Positions 21,505 to 32,149 of a stretch of 64,000 nt of DNA are shown here, piece after piece (position 1 is the first letter of the stretch; each line of letters begins with the position of its first letter). Position numbers and translations under genes: made by a program. A model generated the notes under the pieces. The model was given only the letters and a program-made list of their open reading frames with translations, did no database searches and was not told the origin of the DNA. The stretch lies in NCBI GenBank assembly GCA_007922305.1, contig ML677386.1, forward strand, positions 7,287,802-7,351,801, written 5' to 3'. The DNA is from Dermatemys mawii (lineage: Eukaryota > Chordata > Testudines > Dermatemydidae).

Positions 21505-21857
21505 GAGAAGAGCCATTCGTTAAAAATGAAAAGAAAAAGATCCAAAAGAAAAATGTGGAGAACAAGATGGGGTCAGAACCTACCAGAACAGTAATGGAAG
21601 ACAGAGCTGCGTGTTCTGATTCAGCAATCCCAGGCAAAAGGAAAAGTGCATCCAGTTTCTTTGAAAAACTGAAAAATGAGATGCATCATGACTCTGTTGA
21701 TTCAAAACAAGGCACCCCAGAAGCCAGCGGTTCTAATGCTGTGTCACCCGAATCTACACAAGAGGGAAAGACAACAGAGGTGGAAGTTGTGACATTTCAT
21801 GGTCGGAATAAAAAAAAGAAACCTAAAGTGGAACTCGCTCAGGACAGTGTTTCCAAG
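21505..21857 (+). CDS. C1orf131: C1orf131 coding exon 2
   Basis: The largest exon: two bases completing Gly33 and 117 codons (residues 34-150). It begins EEPFVKNEKKKIQKKNVENK and contains a serine-rich, charged segment (KRKSASSFFEKLKNEM) ending in the basic NKKKKPKVELAQDSVSK before the donor AAG/GTAATG. The acceptor is GAAGCACAG at 21504, or GAAG at 21499 in the alternative pairing described for exon 1. An in-frame TGA just upstream (21495-21497) limits the 5' extension. The exon lies 89 bp downstream of the second target duplication of a nested hAT insertion. Confidence 0.82.
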
Positions 21858-21889
21858 GTAATGAATGGGTCATTCATTTAGAGTAGATC

Positions 21890-22350
21890 AAACAGATGAG
21901 CCAGGGCTCCCGAGGTGGTACAGAGTATTCTCTCTTTCATGTGCTTGGCTGGCTGGTTCTTGTTCACATGCTCAGGGTAGAACTGATTGCCATATGTACA
22001 GTCAGGAAGGAATTTCCCCCCCAGGTCAGATTGACAATGACCTTGGAGGTTGAGGGGGTCTCCTTCCTCTGCAGCATGAGGTCTGGGTCACTTGATTCAT
22101 CTGGGTACATCTCAGTTAATCAATTTCCTGCCATGTAAAGAGCCTCTGGCAGTAATGTACCTCAGTCGCTCTTAGTCTCTGTCAGGTAATAGTTTAGTGT
22201 CCTGAGGAGTATAATACCTTTGTCTAATTTCAGTGGTTGGGTTTAGTGTGCGAGTGCTGGATGAGATTGGTGACTCTGATATACAGGAGATCAGAGTAGA
22301 TGATCTGGTGGTCTCTCCTGGCCTTAAGTTGTACAGCTTTCTAAAGTCTT
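21890..22350 (+). mobile_element. CR1-related LINE 3' end
   Basis: The 3' region reads GGAGATCAGAGTAGATGATC, TGGTGGTCTCTCCTGGCCTTAAG, typical of a CR1 subfamily whose antisense copies occur at 37.8 and 39.65 kb. The body upstream (CAGTCAGGAAGGAATTTCCC) is part of the same 3'UTR. It lies in C1orf131 intron 2. Confidence 0.7.
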
Positions 22351-22419
22351 GAAACAACAGAGACTGTACTAGGCCAAATCCCTCCATGGCAAACTCCATT
22401 GACATAGAACTAGATGAAT

Positions 22420-22678
22420 TTGATGATTTTTGACATAAAAAATTGCCAGTATTTGTAGACTGTGTTTTGTTGGTACTTGTAAATATTTATTTTTGATTAC
22501 ACAGTGTATTCTATATTGTAATTGAAATCAATTCAATCTGTGTTCTATCTTGTAATTGAAATCAATATATGGATTGAAAATGTAGAAAACGTCCAAAAAT
22601 ATTTAAATAAATGGTATTCTGTTGTTGTTTAACAGTGTGATTAATCACAATTAATTTCTTTAATCGCTTGACAGCCCT
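22420..22678 (+). repeat. Interspersed repeat ending GATTAATCACAATTAAT
   Basis: GAAAATGTAGAAAACGTCC, AAATATTTAAATAAATGGTA and AACAGTGTGATTAATCACAA, then TTAATCGCTTGACAGCCCTA follow the order of a common reptilian DNA repeat of this form. There is no coding capacity. Boundaries are approximate. Confidence 0.55.
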
Positions 22679-22727
22679 AGTTTTTAGTTATCTGTGAAAA
22701 AACATGGTTACCTCTAAGGTCCCAGTT

Positions 22728-22832
22728 CTGCAAAGATTTATGTATGTGCTTAACTTTATGAATAACTCCATTGATTTCAATGGGGCAACTCGTAGTAGTA
22801 AAGTCAAGCACATGTGTAGTTTGTAGGATTGA
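22728..22832. repeat. Short palindromic GAAGTCAATGGG-type repeat
   Basis: GGTCCCAGTTCTGCAAAGAT, GTGCTTAACTTTATGAATAA, CATTGATTTCAATGGGG and CAAGCACATGTGTAG are arms of a near-palindromic short element family with other copies at 37.26 and 53.26 kb. Confidence 0.6.
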
Positions 22833-25800
22833 GGTCCACTTTCCCAGTTTAAGGGAAAGGTTTAAACAGATTTATTCAAATTTATAACACTGGTAGAATA
22901 CTTCAGGCACTTTGCACAGACTAACAATATTTACCACAAAAATTTAAATAATAATCAGTGTCTAGAACTTCCAATACTACAATAAAAACAAACCTGACAA
23001 GTGATAGGTAAAACAATGAGTCATAACCCCTGTATTCCCAGCCCACTTATACAAATAGCATGAGTTAAGCTTTTATAAGTGCCTTGTTCAGTAGAAATAT
23101 GCCTATTGCTTCAGGTCAGAAGTAAAGCTTTGCATAGTGTTCAATAAGCAATGGCAAAGATGGGTCTAGTGTCCTAGAGACAAAAAAGATAAAAGTCTGC
23201 CTCTTAGACTCCATGTACACGTTTTGTGTTGTCACTGAGCCACTAGCCAGCTCTGCTCTGATCTTGTGAGCTGGTATAGAAGTGACTTCCAGAAGGATTC
23301 TTCCTCTTCTCTGGAATCACAATCTTGTATAATGAATACTGTGTCTGCTCATATACAAGTTTGGAGAATCAGATAGCTCAGGGAATTGGGGATGAGATAA
23401 TGGAGCCTTTTAGGTTGTTGGCTCAAATCCAGACCTGGTCTGTAGTTGTCTGATGGTCTCAGTCCATTTCTTGATGGTGTTCAGATCCCAAATATCGCCA
23501 TCATAACTGGCTGTGACTGCCCCACTTGTTGACAGAGTGAGCAGAGACAAGGATCGACAGAGCGTGGCAACTGAACTACCTCTCATGCTTAGAAGAGGTT
23601 CCCTTCAGTTATTAATTGGTTGGAGTCTTGGGGTAGCTTATGTGTCTACTTCAAAAATAATGTTTATTGCCATAATCTCTAAGGTCCTGATGCTAAAATG
23701 AGCTTTGCCTGGGTGGACCCCTGTGCCTGTATGGAACTTCACTGCTGGTAGCAGGGCTCTACGCAGGTCCAGGGTTCTGCTGAAGTGGAGCTTGTTGCAG
23801 GATTTGGACCTTAGTCATGAACAGCTCTAGAGAGCTGCAAACCATTGTCCATTTGACAATGGGTTCTACTGTTCATCCCTCTGTTTCTAGGAATCTCCTT
23901 ACATTGTTTTTCCCCTCCCCAACACACTTGTCTCAGGATGTCTACTACACTACCGTGAATAACATAGCTGGAGTTGACATACCTTAGGTCGAGTTACTGG
24001 GGGGTCTACTCTTCTCTTTGTGGGTAGAGTACAGAGGTCGACTGTAGAACGATCTGCTGTTGATTTGGTGGGTCTTCACTAGACCCGCTAAATCCACTGC
24101 CGGTGGATCGATCTCAGAGCTACAGTAACAGCCATAGTGTAGACATAGCCTTAGTGTCTGTGTTTTCTTCTTATGGATGGTTTTGGCAAATAGCATGTGA
24201 CATAGTGTTCTGGAAATCACAAGCAATCAGATGGTTGAGTTGTGACGTTTCATATCTGAATTTTTTCCAAAGTTTAGCAGTATTTGGGTTTGATGTGTTA
24301 ACTTGATACAGAGGGGAGCTGTGGCATGAAATTCAGGTTTGATATGAAAGGGGGTTGAATTCAGTGTTCTAGTGCAAATTCAGTTCTAGTTTGAATAGCT
24401 ATATATGATGCTTCTACTTCCTCTGGGGAGAAGGTGGGCAGGAGAAGAATGCTTTTGTATTTAGACAGTAAAAGTTGAGTGGATGAAACAATGAAATGGT
24501 CTGAGTTTTCCAATCCAGATTGCCGCCACACTGCATCAGCCAGCTCCTAAGTAGGCTAAGCATTGGCCTGCCCTAGAGAGGTTCTTCATTTTGTGATTGC
24601 TCCCTGATTGCCAATCTCAAGAATTAAATAAAAATAAAAAGACAATCCAAAATCACTCCATGAGATTTATTACCAATCTAACATGCACAGAGAAACTTTC
24701 GGGGTCCCACATGAATGCATTACACACCTTTGCAAGTAGCATTGTATCCTGAAAAGGGCAGAAATCTTACATGAAAATAGCCTGTGTAGAGGCAGTTGGT
24801 GCCCTGTTCTCCTTTGTCAATTCGTGTTGCTTCATACCCTGTCATGACATCGCCTTCCTCCAGCAACTGAACCATCTCAGAGTTGTGGGATTTTTGGTTA
24901 AGTCTGCAGCTGTAGAACCTCAGGCAACACAGCCTTCTAGTCACAGCTGAGACATGTTGGCAGGGTAACGTGGAGAAGCTTGCATGGCTGCTGCCTCTGC
25001 TGTGCCAGTTCTTTGGGTAAACCAAGTTATTCACGTTCCAGGACCGTCCACCCAAACTCTTTTCATGAGCATGAACTTTATCTTTTGAGTGGGGAAAAAA
25101 AATCACACAAAACCGAGTCGAGAGAGAGCTCTGAAATGATCTAAGCTTTGAGCGTATGAGTTGCTTAGCAGAAAAGGTGTAGTTTGTACTGTTAGTAGAT
25201 TATTTAAAAATAAATAAATAAAGTGTTTTTATTGCCCTGCCATTGTTGACTGTGCTCCTACATAAGATTTTTCTCTTGTGTCCATCATTTAACATGGTTA
25301 TATGCATTAATATATTTGTTTCTGCACATAACTATAAATTGAGCATTGTCCTGTGTATTTCCACAAGTTGTCAGGCAGATACTGGTACCGCTGTTCCCTA
25401 GAGGGATACAGTTTTTCCATGGCTGATGTACAGTTTATTTTGACCGTTCTGTGTGTCCCATATTTAATGTGTGAGATAAGTGATTTCAAGCTTATAGCCT
25501 CGTCTTATTTTTCCTTGGTAATCTTATTACAAACTAGTAATAGAAGTATGTGAGGTAAAGATGTATTTTGCAGGCAGTATTTTTTTTTTCTTTCTAAGAA
25601 ACTGCAAATTATATTTGAACTTTTAAAGCAAGACTGCATTGCAGTTGTTATGCAGAGTGTGGCCTGTATGTTTTTAAAGAGTGAGTAATTGGGGAATACC
25701 AGTGTTCACACAAGACGAATAAAGTTTGCTTTTAAAATGGATGATTTTTCTTGTGACATTTGCAGTGTTAAATGACTATCAAATAGGAACACACACACAG

Positions 25801-26033
25801 GATAAGGAAATACTCATTTTTAGATTTCATATTCTGGACACTATACAAACTTGTTCTGTATAAAAGTGTAAAATGTCTCTGTATTGTAACAGAGACACAA
25901 GAGGTTTCTGCTGAAAGGCTCTGTGCTCTTTCTAGCATTTTATTGCCATTCAAAAAAACTTTCGCCATTGGCACACATTTCACATCGCTGCTAGTTGTCA
26001 GATTGAAATGGAAACATTTTCCTTTCTTTATAG
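22833..26033. other. C1orf131 intron 2, distal part
   Basis: Besides the TIR element at 23937-24150 and a tRNA-like stretch near 23.37-23.44 kb there is no recognised exon. The 128-codon minus-strand frame at 24.7-25.1 kb has no recognisable product. Confidence 0.5.
23937..24150. mobile_element. Short TIR element, GTCTACACT family copy 3
   Basis: It begins GGATGTCTACTACACT and ends AGTGTAGACATAGCC; complementary ends. Internal GGTCGAGTTACTGG and GATCGATCTCAGAGC are seen. About 214 bp, in C1orf131 intron 2. Confidence 0.7.
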
Positions 26034-26090
26034 ACAAAGATGGCCATTCCAGAGAAAAATGTGGATGGACAAGAATTTAACTTAGAAAAG
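26034..26090 (+). CDS. C1orf131: C1orf131 coding exon 3
   Basis: A 57-bp exon of 19 codons (residues 151-169), TKMAIPEKNVDGQEFNLEK, with a strong acceptor (T-rich tract then TTTATAG) and the consensus donor AAG/GTAAGT. It is phase 0 on both sides. The FNLEK end joins ARLEVHKFG in exon 4, matching the conserved core of the family. A TG microsatellite follows about 40 bp after the donor. Confidence 0.92.
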
Positions 26091-26127
26091 GTAAGTTACT
26101 TTGGCTTATCTAATCATGATGAATGCT

Positions 26128-26155
26128 TTGTGTGTGTGTGTGTGTGTGTGTGTGT
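26128..26155. repeat. TG dinucleotide microsatellite
   Basis: About 14 TG units, starting roughly 40 bp after C1orf131 exon 3. Confidence 0.95.
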
Positions 26156-26662
26156 AGTTGTCTGATTGGGAAAGTTAGAGTGGAGACCAATTTGGAATGT
26201 TCTTAGATAAATTTATCTTTTACAAACGGAGCATTCCAGAATACATTGTTTGGTGCTAGAGCTGTTGTGTAGGGCACCCTTTGAAGATAGATGTATCACA
26301 GTTGGTCCATGCCCTCTTCTTTCTAATGCATTGGTAACCACTAACAAATGGTCACTGGCTCACTCTGTGTTAGCTTTTTATAGCGTCTCTTCCTCTATTT
26401 GTTCTTTAGTTATATTATTAAACTAAAGTAAAAAAGTGTGTCTTTGTTTGTTTGTGTATCCAGAGACTGGGTAAAAAAAATTAAATGATAGATGTTCCAC
26501 AGTAGTACCAAATTTGATTAGTCTTATTTTATAACATGTTGATTTGCCAAACATTTGTTAAGCATTCTCTAGAATGGATTTCCTTTGTGGCATGCTGACC
26601 ATTGTTTTGTGATAGCTCATACCGTCTCTGAAATGGTTTCAAATTTCTGTAACATTTTAAAG

Positions 26663-26758
26663 GCCCGTCTGGAAGTACACAAATTTGGAATCACTGGATA
26701 TGAAAAAAAAGAACAGCGGATATTGGAACAAGAACGTGCCATTATGCTGGGAGCCAAG
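26663..26758 (+). CDS. C1orf131: C1orf131 coding exon 4, conserved core
   Basis: Thirty-two codons (residues 170-201) begin [18 protein letters not shown] and end [10 protein letters not shown]. The acceptor is TTTTAAAG and the donor is AAG/GTATAT, phase 0. This is the most conserved part of the protein and the main reason for the C1orf131 call. Confidence 0.95.
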
Positions 26759-27339
26759 GTATATAAATATGGTACAAAATGTTGGGTTTTGTCTCTTTCT
26801 AAAACACTTTTTTAATCACACCTCTGCTTTTGTTTGTGTTGAAAGAGTCTGTGGATGACTGGAGAATTAGTAGGTATAGGACATCAGAAATACCCAAGAA
26901 GTGAAAATATGATTGAGAGGGAAATGTTGAGCCATTTGAAATTTAGTTTATGAATTTTGTGTGTGTATTTCACCATTACTTAACTTAGTTTTTCTCCCAG
27001 TGTTTCAGTTAAGGCCCAAGAGAGCTTTCCAACTCCATTTCCGAGTGGTCCAAGAAACCACCACCAAAAAAGCAAAGAAAATAACAATCAGAAAACCTTT
27101 TTCTTTTAGGGTTTGTTTCATTTGGGGGGTTCTTTTATTGGGGAGGAGTTTGTGGAAACCTTTCAGACTTTCTTAATAAGCCCTCCATGTCCACTCCCCA
27201 AAATGGACACGAAACCTATTTATTCTGTTTCCTTTTGCAAGCCCTCATGGAAGCTGATTCTGTGTAGAAACATGTAGATTTTTAGAATGTGTTTGCATCT
27301 TTCTTGCAATGATAGCTTTGCTCATCTGTTTCACTGCAG
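26759..27339. other. C1orf131 intron 4
   Basis: About 580 bp, nothing recognised beyond intronic sequence. Confidence 0.6.
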
Positions 27340-27426
27340 CCTCCCAAAAAGGAATATTTGAACTACAAGATTTATCAACAGAAAATTAAAGAGAAGAAAA
27401 CAGTGAAGAAAGAAGATCATAGTATG
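27340..27426 (+). CDS. C1orf131: C1orf131 coding exon 5
   Basis: Twenty-nine codons (residues 202-230) starting PPKKEYLNYKIYQQKIKEKK and ending in KKEDHSM. The acceptor CACTGCAG is strong. The donor ATG/GTTTGT is weak, lacking the usual AG before and A at +3/+4, but it is the only position that keeps the frame with exon 6 and avoids the stop soon after. The segment is lysine-rich and probably helical. Confidence 0.82.
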
Positions 27427-27764
27427 GTTTGTAGGCGATATTTTCTATAAAATAACAAGGGGCAGGTCGCACCCAGTAGCTTAATAGGATAATGACCCAG
27501 GTTTCGTTACCAGTTCCGGTCTCTTATTACTTGAACTGGTGCTCTGCCTTGAAGATGGGAGGATATTGTTCCAGTCAGCTGCAACCCATTAGATTGTATT
27601 GTGGTATTGATGATCTTCTACAGTGTCCCATCCTATCAGAAGGACAGCAGCTTTTATAGCTAGCCTCAAGAGTGGGGGTTGTAGAGGATTCTAAGAGGAA
27701 CAGAGAGGCCGTCCTATGGGACAGAGAGCATGTATCTTGCCTCTCTCCACCTACTCTTCCCTCC

Positions 27765-27813
27765 CCTTCCTCCTCCTCCTCCTCCCCTGCCCCTCCCCTC
27801 CCCCCCCCCCCCG
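27765..27813 (+). repeat. TCC repeat followed by a C14 run
   Basis: TCC triplets pass into CCCCTCCCCT and then about 14 consecutive C residues. On the minus strand this is a pure G-tract rich enough to form a quadruplex. It lies in C1orf131 intron 5. Open frames here are artefacts of the repeat. Confidence 0.85.
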
Positions 27814-28461
27814 GTTTTGTGGCAGGGCTGGGAGATCCACTGAGGTTTGTAGTAAGCTTTACAGAGATTACATTTGTAAATTGCAAGAGGTGTGGGAGGA
27901 TTTGGTAACTCAGTGAAGCTGCTGTTAATGCCGATCAAATCCTTTTCCTTGGTCTTTTCAAACTGCCTTGTCCATTCTTGGAATTGGGAAACAAATCACC
28001 TTATTAGGTGGGGAGCCTAGAGCTTATTACTTCACTTACTCCCATGAGTTGTCTGTCTTGATTCTATCAGGGCTGTTCCCATCAGTGGGGATCGTTCACA
28101 TGATTATGGAGGATGCAGATTTAGGATAATATATTTGGTTTAATTTCCCGCCTGCCAGCCCTCTCCTTAAAGTTGACAAACTGTTTAAATCAAACCAGCA
28201 GTATCATTCCCACCTTTCAAAAGAAACAGAACTAATTTTAGTAGATTTTTACTGAACGTTTCCTAATTACATTGGACAGATCCTCAGCAGATATAAATCT
28301 GCATAGAACCATCAAGGATTCAGCTCATTGTTTAAGCCACCTTAAAACAGCATGCTCTCTAGACACATAATATGCAGGAGCCTTTATGTTCTGCACTACT
28401 GCTTAGCCAGGAGTGTGTGTCAGTTATCTGCTGAAATATTTATCTTTAAATCTGATACCAG

Positions 28462-28514
28462 GAATATAAATCTGATTCTATCAAGAAAAAGAAGAAAAAA
28501 GGTCAGGAGCAGAG
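28462..28514 (+). CDS. C1orf131: C1orf131 coding exon 6
   Basis: A 53-bp exon, 17 codons plus two bases (residues 231-247 and AG of Arg248), EYKSDSIKKKKKKGQEQ. The acceptor is GATACCAG and the donor AGAG/GTGAGA. The run of six lysines resembles a nuclear or nucleolar localisation signal and aligns with the KKKKRKGQE region of human C1orf131. Confidence 0.88.
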
Positions 28515-29525
28515 GTGAGACATTTTAACTAAGTATTGATAACAAACTTGCTTTTGTTTAAGCTTTCCTGGGGAATTGCCTGTAATTAAAAATTGCAGTC
28601 TTATGCCAACAGCTTTGCATATCAAAATGAAGTCTATTTTTCAGATACATTCTAGAAACTCTTCACTGCAACATTGTGATCTTATTTTGTCTAATCTTTT
28701 AAACTTGCTAATTTAAGCATTCTCAATTAAACTGCCTTAGTTCTGCCCTGACTTGTCAAAAGGTGTTGAAATAGTGGTTGGAGAGTAAGGTGAGGCACTT
28801 GATGTGAAATCAAGTGCCTTCCACCCCATGTTACAAAATAGGGCATTGTTTTTGTTCCTGAGGAAAAGTTTTGCAGGATAAATTTTAAAAACCACATGAC
28901 ATGCTCAGGAGTGATTGCATTTTTAATTACAATACAGTTGGCTTACTGGAACTATTTCTGTATTTCTCTAAAAGCTTTTGTGCTTTCTGATTTTATTTAT
29001 CCAAATATCTGTATATTGTTAGTTTATAAGTCAAAAATTAATCACATGCATAAGGTTTTGCAGGATTGGTCTATATATTTGTAAAACTTTTCAAAACATA
29101 TTCATGGCATAACTAGGGCTATAAAAATAAGAAAAAATTACATGAAAAAGGCTACTTTTGATCTAAATGAAATAATGTACTAATATTTTTCTTATTTTTG
29201 TATATGTTGTTTTAGGGATGGTTGGTTTAAAGTTATAACTGACTTCAGGGAAGGGCTATCCTTCAAATTTTAATTTAGTTGTTTTTAGCATTTGTATTCT
29301 ATTTTTGGAGTTTGTATCAATTTAAAATTTGTGTTTATTTAATGTATTAGATGCAATGGCCAGTAGCTAAGACTCTATATTAATAAACTTCACACTATTA
29401 CTATTGCATAATTATAGGTTATGAAACAGATGTATTTTCACCTTAAATATAGCATTTTTTGCAGATATTTTGGGTGCTTTAAATGATGACTTTTCTTTAT
29501 CTTATTTTTTTTTTCTTAAACTTAG
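28515..29525. other. C1orf131 intron 6
   Basis: About 1 kb of AT-rich sequence with no repeat recognised. Confidence 0.6.
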
Positions 29526-29655
29526 GAAATCCAGAAAGAGGAAATTAGCAGCCAATATTTTGCCAACAGGACAGGTTGGAAAATTTACAAATGGGACCTT
29601 GATTCTTAGAGGTTGTGATCTAAAGAAAATTAAATCATCAAAAGTGGTTAAATGA
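29526..29655 (+). CDS. C1orf131: C1orf131 terminal coding exon
   Basis: Acceptor TTAAACTTAG follows a long T tract. The first base completes Arg248, then 42 codons and the stop TGA at 29653-29655. It reads KSRKRKLAANILPTGQVGKF, then TNGTLILRGCDLKKIKSSKV and VK. The VGKFTNGTLIL block is the conserved C-terminus of the family. Downstream is AT-rich 3'UTR. Confidence 0.93.
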
Positions 29656-29905
29656 ATTTGTTACGCTACATCAAAACAGAAAATGAGCTAGAATTAATTT
29701 CCTAACTAAAAAATGTCTACATAGCCAATGTTTCTTTGCTATATTTTAATACCTGTCGCAATACCTTGGGGTGGTTTTTTTGTTTTGTTTCTTTAATCCC
29801 AACATCACCCAGTTTCCACTCAAGGGAGAGCATAAAATGCATTGTTAAATATCAAATTCTGAGTAAGAAAAAATAAGCTATTTTTTCCTAATGACAAGTA
29901 ACCTA

Positions 29906-30024
29906 ATTAAACTATTATTTTCATTGGCCACCAAAAGTGTTGTACTTTTAGTCTGAGAACTGTTCAACTAGTTATATTTATAAAATCCCATTGCAACAGG
30001 TTTTTAATAATTCACTGTATTAAA
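29906..30024 (+). terminator. C1orf131: Candidate C1orf131 polyadenylation signals
   Basis: Two ATTAAA hexamers lie 251 and 364 bp after the stop codon (29906-29911 and 30019-30024). The second is followed by a T-rich tract (TTTTATCTTGTTTTCTG) resembling a downstream element. No AATAAA is seen nearby. Choice between them cannot be made from sequence. Confidence 0.35.
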
Positions 30025-30118
30025 AATGTATTTTATCTTGTTTTCTGAAGTAAATATGATGCTTTAAAAGGCAGAACTGTATAGTCCAATCTCACTTATC
30101 TGAACCTGGATTATCATT

Positions 30119-30255
30119 ATGGATACAATTTTGCCATGGTAAAATTAAGCAAAAATCACAGAACAGTCATGGGGAAAAATGTAGAAAATTGGGATACGGT
30201 CATGGAGTTCAATTAAAGTCATGGAGTCCATGACCTCTGTGACCAAATCGTATCC
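30119..30255. mobile_element. Short TIR element, GGATAC ends
   Basis: It begins ATGGATACAATTTTGCCATG and ends GTGACCAAATCGTATCC, complementary ends. CATGGAGTCCATGACC is a palindrome inside. It lies in the interval between C1orf131 and TRIM67. Confidence 0.55.
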
Positions 30256-32149
30256 TTAATTATCATAAATAGTTATTGATCAGGCATGTTCTGAATCTCC
30301 TGTTATTGCAGTTGATGTGTTAGCAACAGTTTAAGTGAAAGTTGTCTGAGTGTTTCCATTGAAATCAGCAGCTGACACCTTTCTGAAACTTTCACTTTGC
30401 AAGCTGAAAATTGCTCAGGTGTTGTCTCAATGCAAAAGTGACTTTTGTTTGTTAACCGAAGAAAAAAGGTTGAGCTGTTTGTGAGTCTGAGGACAGTGAG
30501 GAAATAGCCCAAGCTTCCCTATTTAAAAATAACATTCTTTGGATGTTTGCGCTTTTTTTAAAAAAAACCAACCTGCTCTTTCACTTAAACACAACCATAG
30601 GTGGGCAACTCAAGTTTTCCAGGGAGAATAACCCTCACTGTGGAGTCTATGCTTCTGAATGTCTTGGTGACAATTGGCAGGCAGTTGGCCGAGTAATGAC
30701 AATTCAGAAAGCTCACTTCATACACACACAGCACCAGTGATGGATTAAGGCAATCTCAGGCCATGTGGAAGCCATGACAGAGCCCTCCAGTGTGGCTCTT
30801 GTCTCCTCACAGAGAAGCAGGGGCATCAGCGTGGGATTTCCTTCTCCCCAAGTGTATCACTGTATGTTGTCCTCTCCTCAGCAGATGCAGAGGGGGTCCA
30901 CCCACTTCTACTTCCCCAGAGAGAAGACAGCAGCCGGGGCTCCCCAGTACTTCATCCCACAGCTGTGGCATATTTATTAAGGGAGTGGTGTTGGGATAGT
31001 CCCCAAAGTAGGGTCTTGGCATTAATGCTCCATTGAAATGCAAGGGGCATTTGAAATGCAAGGTAGCTACTGCTTAGGGTCTCAACTAACTCAGGCAAAC
31101 ATAAGAATGGCCGTACTGGGTCAGACCAAAGGTCCGTCATATTCAACCCAGTATCCTGTCTACTGACAGTGGCCAATGCCAGGTGCCCCAGAGGGAGTAA
31201 ATCTAACAGGTAAGGATCAAGTGATCTTTCTTCTGCCTTCCATCTCCACCCTCTGACAAACAGAGGCTAGGGACACCATTCCTTACCGAGCCTGGCTAAT
31301 AGCCATTAATGGATTTACCCTCCATGAATTTTTATCTAGTTCTCTTTTAAACCCTGCTATAGTTCTAGCCTTCACAACCTCCTCAGGCAAGGATTTCCAC
31401 AGGTTGGCTGTGCGAAGAAGAACTTCATTTTGTTTGTTTTAAACCTGCTGCCCATTAATTTCATTCGGTGGCCCCTAGTTTTTATATTATGGGAACAAGT
31501 AAATAATTCTTCCTTATTCACTTTCTCCACACCACTCATGATTTTATATACCTCTATCATATCCCCCTTAGTCTCCTCTTTAATCTCTCCTCATAAGGGA
31601 CCTGTTCCAAATCCCTAATCATTTTATTTTCCCTTCTCTGAACCTTTTCTAATGCCAGTATATCTTTTTTGAAATGAGACCACCACAGTCTGTATGCAGT
31701 ATTCAAGATGTGGGTGTACTATGGATTTATATAAGAACAATGAAATATTCTCCATCTTATTCTCTTTCTTCTTTTTAATGATTCCTAACATCCCTGCCTT
31801 GGAAGTTAATAAGTGTTCTAAACTGGGAAATGAATAATTGTGTGAAGGTGAATTTCCTCAGTTTTCCCCTGCCATTAAATCAGCAGGTTATTCTGCTAAT
31901 TTTCCCAAATTGTTGGTTGCATTATACAAGTGCAACTTGAACTTTATAACAGCCATTTATCAGTAATTGTAAACCAGGCACCATCAATGAATTTGTTGGC
32001 AGTGTATTAAGAATTTATTTAAAATCTGTAAAATAGCATAAACTCATACGTCAGGTTTTCCAAAAAGGATATTAATACACAGTCAGACTTAGACCAAAAG
32101 ACAAAAAAAGTTTTGTTTCCAATTAAAAAAATACAAACTTTTGCTACAG
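30256..32149. other. Intergenic interval between C1orf131 and TRIM67
   Basis: Outside the CR1 copy no gene is recognised. The two genes converge here. Some of the left part may be C1orf131 3'UTR. Confidence 0.5.
31096..31830 (-). mobile_element. CR1 LINE 3' part
   Basis: On the minus strand it encodes MIEVYKIMSGVEKVNKEELF, then RGHRMKLMGSRFKTNKMKFF, the ORF2 C-terminus of the same subfamily as CR1 B at 17.1-18.2 kb. It then reads a 3'UTR ending in GGATACTGGGTTGAATATGA and CATTCTTATG. It has frameshifts. Confidence 0.88.

Larger units (their letters stand above)
20407..29655 (+). other. C1orf131: C1orf131 homologue, complete coding region
   Basis: Seven exons join in phase to a 290-codon reading frame plus stop, close to the roughly 293 residues of human C1orf131. 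The protein is strongly basic, with lysine-rich clusters in exons 2, 5, 6 and 7 that suit a nuclear or nucleolar location. The conserved core is in exons 3-4 ([18 protein letters not shown] and [10 protein letters not shown]) with the C-terminal block VGKFTNGTLIL. The family (DUF4602) has been linked to the small-subunit processome and to yeast Faf1; that role is family knowledge, not visible here. The gene is divergent from GNPAT and convergent with TRIM67, the same arrangement as in human. Confidence 0.93.

Noticed and set aside
23355..23440. tRNA-like stretch (GATAGCTCAGGGAATTGGGG, GGCTCAAATCC)
   Set aside because: It shows A- and B-box-like motifs but no cloverleaf that closes, so it is more likely a SINE relic than a tRNA gene.
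27575..27938. Open frames of 66-103 codons with Gly/Glu or Pro/Ser runs
   Set aside because: These are translations of the TCC and poly-C simple repeat.
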